Assembly: GCA_965370555.1 (NCBI GenBank)
Contig: CBDUVB010000012.1
Span: 1 to 47,283, forward strand
Reading direction: 5' to 3'
Origin: JAJOKK01 sp965370555
GTDB lineage: Bacteria; Bipolaricaulota; Bipolaricaulia; UBA7950; UBA9294
DNA length: 47,283 bases
Positions 11,001 to 18,225 of the stretch are shown one piece after another. Under the pieces are notes generated by a model. The model did not search any database, was not told the origin of the DNA, and saw only the letters and a list, made by a program, of their open reading frames with translations. The translations under genes were made by a program, and so were the position numbers. Each line of letters opens with the position of its first letter. The first letter of the stretch is position 1.

Positions 11001-12368
11001 GTTCGCATCGCGCCTCGACGCGATGATGATCCGGTCGGGAGCGATGACGAAGAACCCTAAGTCCCAGTAATAACAGCTCGTATCGAGGTATGCTCGCAGC
11101 TTCCTCAAGCTGTCGCTCGCCAGCAACGCATCGCGTGTGCGAGGTACCTCCAATTGCCCCTGTACAAGCGCCACAAGTCGCGGGTCCTTTGCGTGCTCTT
11201 CCAAGTGTTCCTTCTGGCCTTCGACCCACATCTTGATCGATTGGTGCGTGGTTTCAACAACCATCTGAAGCGATTCACCGATATTCTTGCCCATGCGGTG
11301 TTTGATGCTGTTGAGGCCAAGCCAGGCGCCGCCGATGACAATCGTCAGGAAGGATACCATCACAACCATCCCCACCATCTGCACATGGGCGGTTCGAAGT
11401 CCAGCGGGGAGTCGGTTCCCAACAAAGCGCATCAGGAGCCACAAGGCAATCAGGAAGACGAGAATGATGGCGACACCGAGTCCAACTGTGTGCCAACTAT
11501 TGATCAATCCAGGAGTTGGCGCAGGCTGGACCGTTTCGAGCACGGGCACCCACTTCTGATGAATCGCGACTCTCTCTGCTTCCGTGATGGATGCGAAACC
11601 TTTATTGAGAATGCTGACGAGTTCCGGCCAATCGTCCCGGACGGCTATCGCTTGATCGTGATTTTCAAACGGCGTGGGGGCAGAGACCTGGAGGTTAATC
11701 AAGTTGTAGTACTGCATGATGTATGATCCGGTTGTCAGGTTTCCGATGTACGCATCGGCCTCTCCGGTCGCAACTGCTTCGAGAGCCTCTCGGGACGTTT
11801 CCGTGACAAGAAGAACAATGCTGGGGTACTCGTCAGCCAGCTTCTTGTGCATAACGAAGTCTCGCTCTACCGAAACAATCTGACCGGCTAGCTCGTTCAT
11901 CGCTGCAACGGGTTTATCTTTTTGGGTGAAGATGACCCAAGGCATCAGAAGGAAATTCTCGGTAAACGCCATGTCGTCTTCGCGCTCGGCCGTTCTCTTG
12001 GCCGTAAGGATCACATCAAGAACTTCATGGTCGCGGATGTCCTCCAAGGCAGTCGACCATGGAATGCCGTAGACATACTCCACGTCGAAACCGACACGCT
12101 CTGCAATGAGGTTCAGGTAGTCCACCGCGATGCCGCGAGGTTCGCCATCGAAGAAATGCAGAGGCGGGGCATCTCCCACTCGTGCTCTGATCTCAGGGTG
12201 TGCATCAAGCCAAGCGCGTTCCTCTGGCGTCAGGTTTAAACCGGAATCGCTCGCCACAGCGACGTTGACGACCCAGAACAGAAGGGCAACAACCAGTACT
12301 GCAATCCAGAGCTCAGTGTGTAGCGAAGCGGTGCCGAAAGGGATGGGTTTCCGCAGTACGTTCGTCAC
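8010..12368 (-). CDS. large histidine kinase with SBP, Cache-like, PAS, PAS and GAF sensing domains
   Basis: A 1452-residue membrane kinase. After an N-terminal helix comes a type-3 solute-binding domain (about 45-285, starting LTPEERAWLDAHPEIR, typical of periplasmic SBP_bac_3 sensors). Two membrane helices follow (about 300-320 and 340-360), then a second extracytoplasmic Cache-like domain (about 365-685) and a further helix (about 690-712). Inside are a PAS domain (about 740-850), a coiled coil, a second PAS (about 905-1020), a GAF domain (about 1040-1190), HisKA with His1215 and HATPase (NLLSNAAKF at about 1332, DTGIGI, GTGLGLAL). The GTG at 12368 overlaps the preceding stop (GTGA) and follows a GGAGG site; an ATG 27 bases upstream is possible. 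Two outside domains on one kinase suggest integration of two ligands. Confidence 0.92.
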   Translation of the reverse strand: MTNVLRKPIPFGTASLHTELWIAVLVVALLFWVVNVAVASDSGLNLTPEERAWLDAHPEIRARVGDAPPLHFFDGEPRGIAVDYLNLIAERVGFDVEYVYGIPWSTALEDIRDHEVLDVILTAKRTAEREDDMAFTENFLLMPWVIFTQKDKPVAAMNELAGQIVSVERDFVMHKKLADEYPSIVLLVTETSREALEAVATGEADAYIGNLTTGSYIMQYYNLINLQVSAPTPFENHDQAIAVRDDWPELVSILNKGFASITEAERVAIHQKWVPVLETVQPAPTPGLINSWHTVGLGVAIILVFLIALWLLMRFVGNRLPAGLRTAHVQMVGMVVMVSFLTIVIGGAWLGLNSIKHRMGKNIGESLQMVVETTHQSIKMWVEGQKEHLEEHAKDPRLVALVQGQLEVPRTRDALLASDSLRKLRAYLDTSCYYWDLGFFVIAPDRIIIASRRDANVGSRNLIDEQRPAELQKAFSGKIVFIPSIYSDVPLPDASGRMQTVAPTMFIAVPIRDSGGAVIAVLTLRLDPGHDFTRLCLVARMGQTGETYAFDGTARLLSETRFAEDLVRTGLVEEGQQAGFQIRISDPGGNLLEGHQSSVPPREQPLTYMAAEATAGRSGVNVDGYHDYRGVQVFGAWVWDQNLHIGLATEIDKHEAWAAYQATRNIVVGILAVTILLAFLLTAYTIWSGERTNRTLRQARDEWERIAEGRTADLRALSERLGLATSAANIGVWDWDITRNVLIWDEEMYALYDTNKDDSRGAHEIWIQGVHPDDKEMLEQQVQTALQDERTPDIEFRIIWHDGTIRYIREVSKVSRDENGKINRMIGVVWDITERKLAEIELQAHAAELKMSNEALEKSKRAALSLMQDANVESQRAEKSLADLIESQEALRESEEHSRLLLDSAAEGILGVGPDGNVTFSNPAATRILGFSAAELLGHDIHEMIHHSHVDGTPYPVAECPMTKTYIEGTRHHIEDEVLWRKDGTSFYTDYTSTPIRKDQELVGTVIMFSDITERKEFERLSLLIRQRLETLLRVTEYEITNVTDFLDHALQEALDITSSRFGYIYFYDEATKEFELNTWSKQVMPECQVIDPHTKYALDKTGMWGEVVRQRKSMIVNDYSLQHPLAKGTPEGHVPLERFMSVPVFEEGKIVAVVGVANRTEEYDEIDVRQLGLLMNSVWKMVRAFEYRGQLIVARDAAKAANRAKSDFLANMSHELRTPLNAIIGFSEILIDEKLGSLLEKQKRSVGNVLTAGRHLLALINDILDLAKIEAGKMELELGDVEVGTLLRESLVLIQEKAMKHSIRLHTEMEDCIAELKMQADARKLKQILYNLLSNAAKFTPDGGEITIGARYEEDILVVFVRDTGIGIAPDQIERVFGEFEQVDSSYARTQQGTGLGLALTRRFVELHGGRIWAESEGEGKGSTFTFTIPIRGHEDPDKGGTGNGKEDSDH

Positions 12369-14281
12369 GTTTCCGTGCCTCCACCAACTTCCCACACAGG
12401 TTTGTAAGGAGCTGGCTGCCCCACCTCAGCGGCGAGCTTGTTGACCTGCTGCTTCAGCTCAATGATTCGTCCCTCACGGTTGAGCATTGCCTCGTTGAAC
12501 GCCTGAAGCTCTCGTTCGGACTGCTTGCGCTCGGTCACATCCTCAACCGTGGCGATGACCTCGCTGGCAGAGGCCCCCAGTGCGATAGGATTGAACAGCA
12601 CGTGTACGAACGGTGTCTCTTTCCCACTGACCTCGCATGTGTGGATGCCCTCATAGGATGCTGGCTCGCCCGCGAGAGCCGACTGGATTGCCCTCCTCAT
12701 CTCGGGGTCCGTGGCGACCTCCAGCAGGTTGGCCCCGACGAAGTCCTCCCGCGGCCCGCCGAAGATCTCGCCGAGTCTGTCGTTGCATGTATCGATGGTT
12801 CCGGTACGGTCTAAATACATCATTCCCAGGGGCGACTTGCCAAACGCCACTCGGAGCCGCTCATCGCTTGCTGTGAGCTCCTGGGTACGCTGCTCAACAA
12901 GCTCTTCGAGATGTTCACGATGCCGCTCAAGCTCGTGCTCCTGGTTCCTCCTTTGCGTGATGTCTTGCATTACTCCGATCCAGTACGCAGGTTTGCCATC
13001 TGGCCCACGTACGATGGAGAGAGAGACTGACACCCAGACCTCAGCCCGGTCCTTGCGAACAAAGCGTTCCTCGACAAGGAGTCTCGGCGTGCGTCCTTCG
13101 ATCACGTCATTGAACGCAGGCGTATCGCGTTCGAGGTCTTGCGAGTGTACAACGTCGGGAAGACGCAGTTGGAGAAGCTCCGATTCACTGTATCCAAGCA
13201 TCTCGCAGAACCTGGGGTTAACACGAGAGAACTTCTTGCTCTTGATGTCCGTCGTCGCAAGACCCACCGCTGCGTTCTCGAACATCGCATCGAAGCGGAT
13301 TTCGGTTGCGCTTAGTACCTCCCCAAGACGTCGCTGGCGACGCCGAAGCCAGATGATGAAGATCGCTCCACTCGCGATCACTGCAGCGGCGGCTCCGAAA
13401 AGCACCAGAAGCCAATGTGGAATATGCATGTCCCCGCCTAGCGGCTCGCCCAACAGGTAGACGGCCACGCTTCGGTGGTAAATCGAATCGGTGTCAGCCT
13501 TCATGCTCCGGATGTGTGCGTCGATCCGCTCTGCCAGTAGGAATCCGCCTTCAGATCCTTTCGGATACGCGAACCGCAGTTCACGCGGATTGAACACGAT
13601 CTGCGTCTCCGTCACATTGAATCTCTCGGCATTCTGCAGGCCGAACAAGCGATTCACGACGCCTGCGTCTACGTCTCTCGATTGGAGCAGCTCGAAGACA
13701 CCCTCGTAGCTGTCGACTTCCACGAACGTGCTCTGGATGTCAAACTGAGCCAGCAAAGCCTTGATCCCCTGCGTTCCATCCGTGTGAATGCTCCCTGCCA
13801 TGACCGCGATTCGGTTCCCGGCAAGGTTGGGGATCGACAGCGAAACCGAATCGGAAGGCGCGTAGATCACGCCCCAGTTCACGAACAGCGGCTCCTCACT
13901 GAAGCCGTAGATCTCAGCCCGTTCCCTCGAATAGGCTACGTCTGGCATGAGGTCAATCTCGTCGGCTTCGAGACGAGTCAGGTTCTCGCTCCACGTTCCC
14001 GGGACGTATTCGAGCTTCCAGTCTTCCGCTTCTGCAATGACAGCCAAGATCTCCGGGAAGAAGCCGGTGATTTCTCCGGTGTCGTTGGTGTACAACTTCG
14101 GCGGATTCTCATAGAATCCCACGCGCACCACCATTTGCCCAATCACGGAGGACGCGCAAAGCGAAAGAATAATGAGGATAACTTCAAACAGGACCAGATG
14201 TCTGACAGCAACGACACGCAGAGCGGGCGGCGCTGCAGTGCTGCGCACAATGCTCTCATGCCGTTGTGATGGATGAGTCAC
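12365..14281 (-). CDS. membrane sensor: solute-binding domain plus two PAS domains, no kinase
   Basis: A 638-residue protein. It has an N-terminal helix (about 27-50), an SBP_bac_3-type periplasmic domain (about 50-290), a membrane helix (about 300-322) and two PAS domains (about 335-455 and 485-600). The C-terminal tail (NREGRIIELKQQVNKLAAE) is a coiled coil usually found before a further signalling domain. No HisKA, HATPase, GGDEF or EAL domain follows, so it must act through a partner, most simply the kinase encoded immediately downstream. The GTG at 14281 is chosen because a perfect AGGAGG lies 6 bases upstream; an earlier start at 14320 has none. First gene of the signalling operon. Confidence 0.88.
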   Translation of the reverse strand: MTHPSQRHESIVRSTAAPPALRVVAVRHLVLFEVILIILSLCASSVIGQMVVRVGFYENPPKLYTNDTGEITGFFPEILAVIAEAEDWKLEYVPGTWSENLTRLEADEIDLMPDVAYSRERAEIYGFSEEPLFVNWGVIYAPSDSVSLSIPNLAGNRIAVMAGSIHTDGTQGIKALLAQFDIQSTFVEVDSYEGVFELLQSRDVDAGVVNRLFGLQNAERFNVTETQIVFNPRELRFAYPKGSEGGFLLAERIDAHIRSMKADTDSIYHRSVAVYLLGEPLGGDMHIPHWLLVLFGAAAAVIASGAIFIIWLRRRQRRLGEVLSATEIRFDAMFENAAVGLATTDIKSKKFSRVNPRFCEMLGYSESELLQLRLPDVVHSQDLERDTPAFNDVIEGRTPRLLVEERFVRKDRAEVWVSVSLSIVRGPDGKPAYWIGVMQDITQRRNQEHELERHREHLEELVEQRTQELTASDERLRVAFGKSPLGMMYLDRTGTIDTCNDRLGEIFGGPREDFVGANLLEVATDPEMRRAIQSALAGEPASYEGIHTCEVSGKETPFVHVLFNPIALGASASEVIATVEDVTERKQSERELQAFNEAMLNREGRIIELKQQVNKLAAEVGQPAPYKPVWEVGGGTET

Positions 14282-14328
14282 GTCTAACCTCCTCTTCCCA
14301 GATTCCGCTCTGAATCCCAATTATTCAC

Positions 14329-14357
14329 ATTATCGAGAATAATCCAGTGCGGGCCAA
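14329..14357 (-). promoter_or_regulatory. promoter of the signalling operon
   Basis: On the minus strand TTGGCC (14357-14352) and GATAAT (14334-14329) are separated by exactly 17 bases, 48 bp upstream of the GTG start at 14281. This gives a short leader containing the AGGAGG ribosome site. Confidence 0.55.
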
Positions 14358-14531
14358 ATTGGCAGCAACACGGTCACACCGAGCAGCACAATTCATTCCA
14401 GCCTAGATTTAGGTTTTGTGCATATCGTGCTTCTTAGATTCCTGTGTTCCTCAGAAAACTACACTCATTAAGAACAGCAGGAATAATGGTTCCGTATCTC
14501 TTGGAGTGGGGAGTGACTTCCAATCTTAGTC

Positions 14532-14563
14532 CGCACGGGACGGATGCCGGTTGCGAAGCAAGA
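14532..14563 (+). repeat. 32-bp dispersed repeat, copy 1
   Basis: A 32-bp word beginning CGCACGGGACGGATGCCGG is identical to 40821-40852, 26 kb away. It lies in the gene-free stretch 14358-14620. I see no gene, terminator or other structure in that stretch. Confidence 0.7.
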
Positions 14564-14620
14564 CCGGAGGTCGAAGAGAATTCACCACGAAGAGAGGCGT
14601 AGTTGCTGACCTACATGCCC

Positions 14621-14905
14621 CTAGCCTGAAGTTCCTGCGGCTGAAACAGCGAAAACTCTATTGGGTTGGCGCGTTTCGCAACAATCGTAGTGCAACGTTC
14701 TGTCTACACTACGGATGCGCAGTTTGGAACGGCTTATGCGCCCATCCCGCTACAAGTGAGTATGCCACGTGTTCAAGGGAGATGTCAAGCAGAATCACGC
14801 ATCTCACATGACTACAAAATGGAGAACTCCTCTATCCTCAATCCCAGATCTCATCTGCATTAACTGCCGATTTCAGCCCCCAAATCGTCAGGAACTTCAG
14901 CCTAG
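14621..14905 (+). mobile_element. 285-bp MITE, right copy
   Basis: Same element as at 1251-1535 but in opposite orientation, identical except for one base at 14901 inside the right terminal repeat. Its ends are CTAGCCTGAAGTTCCTG and its near-complement. The near-identity shows that the two copies are recent or kept alike by gene conversion. Long open frames across it are identical in both copies and carry no known motif. Confidence 0.85.
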
Positions 14906-14948
14906 CGGGAGTGAAGACCGGACTCCTGATGAACTTCAATGTCACCTC

Positions 14949-14986
14949 GGGGGGTGTAGTAAACAGGATCGGCTACTACACCCCCC
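14949..14986. terminator. strong GC hairpin between MITE and DUF1116 gene
   Basis: A perfect 13-bp stem (GGGGGGTGTAGTA paired with TACTACACCCCCC) encloses a 12-base loop. There is no U-run on either side, so it is not a classical intrinsic terminator. It lies 214 bp beyond the stop of the DUF1116 gene and could stop or stabilise the end of the purine operon transcript. The rest of 14906-15199 holds nothing I can identify. Confidence 0.4.
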
Positions 14987-15199
14987 AAGCTTAAGAGGGG
15001 GATCAAGCGCTTCGGCCTCTGACTGCTTCGTGTCCTTCGTGGTGAAACCATTCTATGCCTTTGCGAGAGTCTTGTCGCTATACCTTGTCTCTCCGGTTGC
15101 CCACTCAAAACGACAAAGACCCGGAATAATAAAGCCTTTCTAGGTTCCAAGAGACTGTTTGTTATTCAAAGCCGTATGATTCCTGGCCTCCTGGCTTCC

Positions 15200-16687
15200 T
15201 TATAGGATTTTATCCTGCGAAGCTCTATGCAGTATCTCTTCTGCGAGTGCTCGCGCCGCATCACGGAAGCAGGCGATGGGGGGCGTCACCAGGCCGGCAC
15301 CGACCATTCCGACTCCGGGTTCCTTGTGGGCGATCCCGGTGTTGATCGCAGGGACGATCCCCGTATCGACTACCTTCAGGACATCGATCCCGGTCGGGGT
15401 ACCGCGAAAGCCGAGGACGGGGATCTGGTACGCATTGTTCTCCGCCAGGGTGATCTCGTACATCCTCTGTGTGAACTCGATCGCCCGCTGCGGGGTTCCA
15501 CCCACAAACTGGACGATTGCCGGCGCTGCAGCCATGGCAAAGCCTCCGTATCCGGTCGTCTCGGTTATCGAGGAGTCTCCAATGTCCGGAGCGGCGTCCT
15601 CAGCTGAGAAACCCGGCAGGTAGAGGCCGTCTACTCGCGGAGCTGGCGCAATGAACCAGCGGTCGCCGGTGCCGGAGACGCGGATGCCAAAATCGGTCCC
15701 GTTTCGGCTCATCACCGTGACGAGGGAGCTTCCCGCTATATTCGCCGCTGCGTCGAGGGAGCACTTCCCAGCGGGCATGGTCAGGTTGAGGAAGAAGTGA
15801 TCGTTCCCGTTCAGGAATTCGAGGATCTTACGCAGCTTCTCCCGCTTCACATCCAACTCCACAAGGAACGGGGCGATCTCGCGGATGAAGAGGGAGGTGC
15901 CGGCACGGTTGCGGTTGTGCCCCTCGTCCCCCATCTGCAGTGCCTGGGTGATCACGCTCTTCATGTTGATCGGACCGTGCGCCGCGATCGCCCGAGCCAG
16001 GATCGGGGCGAGCGAATCGCGCATCCAATCCAACCGTTTGATCACCTCGCTCGAATAGGCGCCGTAGCGCAGGACCTTCCCCAGCCCCTCGTTCAGCGTG
16101 CAGTACGCCCGGTTTCCAAAGGCCTCGTTCTCCAGGATCCAGACCGGCATCGACGCTGTGACGACCCCGGCCATCGGCCCGACCGCAGCGTGGTGGTGGC
16201 ACGGAGAGAAGGTTATCTCCCCGGAAGATGCAAGCTCTTCGGCCTCATCGGGGGTCTTTGCTAATCGCTCGTATAGGATCCCGCCGATCACCGCACCCCG
16301 CATCGGCCCGCACATTCGCTCCCAGGTGACCGGTGGCCCGGCGTGGAGAATAGTCTTCTTCTTCATCCCAGGGATGACCTCATTGGCGATCCCGATCCCC
16401 TTGATGACCGGTTGAGCGGCCAAGAGGCGCGAGACGGCTTCCTTGTTAGCCTGCGTGATCGACTCTGACCACCCTTCGCCACTCGACGAGGCGCGCCTCG
16501 ACGCACGTAGGCTGTCGAGTAACGCGATCAACTCAGGGTCTCCCCCGGCCGGGGGCTTCCAATCGACCTCAACGACCGGCGTTCCTGCACTGTGCAACGT
16601 CTCGGCGAACGAATAAAGACCGATATTGACGACGCGCAGCTCACTTGCGAATAGATTGCGTATCGGTTGCAACCTTTTTGAGGTCAT
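15200..16687 (-). CDS. allG: DUF1116 protein, AllG/YlbE-like
   Basis: A 495-residue protein of the DUF1116 family (E. coli YlbE). In E. coli this family, together with FdrA and YlbF, was assigned to oxamate carbamoyltransferase, which turns oxalurate and phosphate into oxamate and carbamoyl phosphate. Family features visible here are the RASRRASSSGEGWSESITQANKE region near residue 60, GIANEVIPGMKKKTILHAGPP and SPCHHHAAVGPMAGV. It overlaps fdrA by 4 bp (ATGA), so the two are translationally coupled. Cytoplasmic. The precise reaction in this organism is inferred; related clusters of unknown substrate exist. Confidence 0.85.
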   Translation of the reverse strand: MTSKRLQPIRNLFASELRVVNIGLYSFAETLHSAGTPVVEVDWKPPAGGDPELIALLDSLRASRRASSSGEGWSESITQANKEAVSRLLAAQPVIKGIGIANEVIPGMKKKTILHAGPPVTWERMCGPMRGAVIGGILYERLAKTPDEAEELASSGEITFSPCHHHAAVGPMAGVVTASMPVWILENEAFGNRAYCTLNEGLGKVLRYGAYSSEVIKRLDWMRDSLAPILARAIAAHGPINMKSVITQALQMGDEGHNRNRAGTSLFIREIAPFLVELDVKREKLRKILEFLNGNDHFFLNLTMPAGKCSLDAAANIAGSSLVTVMSRNGTDFGIRVSGTGDRWFIAPAPRVDGLYLPGFSAEDAAPDIGDSSITETTGYGGFAMAAAPAIVQFVGGTPQRAIEFTQRMYEITLAENNAYQIPVLGFRGTPTGIDVLKVVDTGIVPAINTGIAHKEPGVGMVGAGLVTPPIACFRDAARALAEEILHRASQDKIL

Positions 16688-18225
16688 CGTGCACCACCTT
16701 CCGCGTGCGTGCGATCGATCGCAGCAAACGCCGCCTCTGCTGCTGCTGCATTGTTACTCGCAATGATCAGGCCTGCATCCTCCAACGCCTTTCGTTGCCT
16801 ATGCAAGTCTTGTGGATCCTGAACGGTCCCCGTGATCGAGGCGATTATAAGGAGATCTCTGCCTCGTGACCGAGCAATCTCGGTTGCGCGGGTTGCGGCA
16901 GCGGCCAGGCTCGATCCTGGATCGGGATGCGACCCGTACCCGAGGACGAGATCGACGAGGATCACCGCCACGGTCGGATCTTGCGCCGCAGAGAGCACGC
17001 GCTCGTCGCGCAGGCTGGGCTCGATCATCGGGTGCGGTCTGCCTAGTGTGAACGAATCATCGCCGAGGTCCCACAGGAGATGCCCCTCTGCCTCCTCTTT
17101 AGGATCTATCTTTTGCGTGGGATCGGTGGCGACGTTCGAGCGAACGTCTAGTCCTCTTTGAGCAAGCATTTTCCACGCTTCTTGACAGAGCGTTCCGCCG
17201 CAGAAATAGCCGCGGATGAACCGCTGCTCGGGCGCGTACTGCACGTCTGGGAGGGTTATGGCTTCCTTCAGAGGCAGATCGGTCATCCCAGTGCGCTCGC
17301 AGGCGAGCCTTGCGGCATCGACGAGCGTCTTTGCAAAGACGACGTTCCCTATTGCCGGCTGAGGTTCTCCCCCAACAAAGTGGACGACAGCAGGTTTTCC
17401 CGTCGAGGAGACGGTCTCTACGATGTCGCACGCCACATCCGGCGATGGCGCCTTGGAGACGACGACGATCACCTCGGTCTGATCGTCATCTCCCAACGCC
17501 TCGATCCCGAGGTGGGTCATCACCCCTCCAACTCTCTTTGACAGGTCGTGTCCACCGGTCCCGATAGCCTGCGAGATTCCCCCACCGTAGCGATCGATGA
17601 GCGAACTGATCTCCTGGATTCCGGTCCCGGAGGCCCCGACGATCCCGATCGGGCCACGTCGCACGACATTGGCGAACCCGAGAGGAACCCCGTTGATGAG
17701 CACTGTTCCGCAGTCGGGTCCCATCATGAGGAGTCCGCGCTCATACGCCTCCGCTTTCAGTGCGATCTCTTCCTCGATGGGGACGTTGTCCGAGAAGAGC
17801 ATGACGTGAAATCCACGGCTCAGTGCACCGCGCGCTTCGCGGGCGGCATAAGGACCGGGAACGGAGATTAAGACAAGGTTTGCGTTGGGCAGAAGCTTCA
17901 CTGCACCGGCCAGGGTGCGCGGCCGTTCCTTTGCGCTATCTTGTGAGGGTTCGCTTTTCTTCCTTAGCATCTCCTCGACATGGGCCTGCGCGGCTGCGAG
18001 GGTTTCACTGTTCTCTGCGTCGATTGCGATGACAAGGTCGTTTGGCCCAGCCTTCTCCAGTTCGGGCGATGTGAACCCGACCCGTGCCAGGTCTTCCACG
18101 TTGTTCGGAGTAGCCAGGGAAACGACGGCGTCGTTGATTCCGGAAAGGGCCTTCACCTCGCGGGTAATGAGCATGAGAAAGACGGAATCGTAGTAGCGTT
18201 CTCGTGCAATGGTGACGGCTTTCAT
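16684..18225 (-). CDS. fdrA: FdrA (AllF-like), acyl-CoA-synthetase-related protein
   Basis: A 513-residue FdrA-family protein, built like the alpha/beta subunits of succinyl-CoA synthetase. The signature GPDCGTVLING is at about residues 173-183, followed by GPIGIVGASGTGIQEISS, a phosphate/nucleotide-binding loop, and GTGGHDLSKRVGG. In E. coli it is the AllF component of oxamate carbamoyltransferase. It overlaps the Mo subunit gene upstream and the DUF1116 gene downstream by 4 bp each (ATGA). A carbamate kinase, which usually converts the carbamoyl phosphate to ATP, is not in this window. Confidence 0.9.
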   Translation of the reverse strand: MKAVTIARERYYDSVFLMLITREVKALSGINDAVVSLATPNNVEDLARVGFTSPELEKAGPNDLVIAIDAENSETLAAAQAHVEEMLRKKSEPSQDSAKERPRTLAGAVKLLPNANLVLISVPGPYAAREARGALSRGFHVMLFSDNVPIEEEIALKAEAYERGLLMMGPDCGTVLINGVPLGFANVVRRGPIGIVGASGTGIQEISSLIDRYGGGISQAIGTGGHDLSKRVGGVMTHLGIEALGDDDQTEVIVVVSKAPSPDVACDIVETVSSTGKPAVVHFVGGEPQPAIGNVVFAKTLVDAARLACERTGMTDLPLKEAITLPDVQYAPEQRFIRGYFCGGTLCQEAWKMLAQRGLDVRSNVATDPTQKIDPKEEAEGHLLWDLGDDSFTLGRPHPMIEPSLRDERVLSAAQDPTVAVILVDLVLGYGSHPDPGSSLAAAATRATEIARSRGRDLLIIASITGTVQDPQDLHRQRKALEDAGLIIASNNAAAAEAAFAAIDRTHAEGGAR

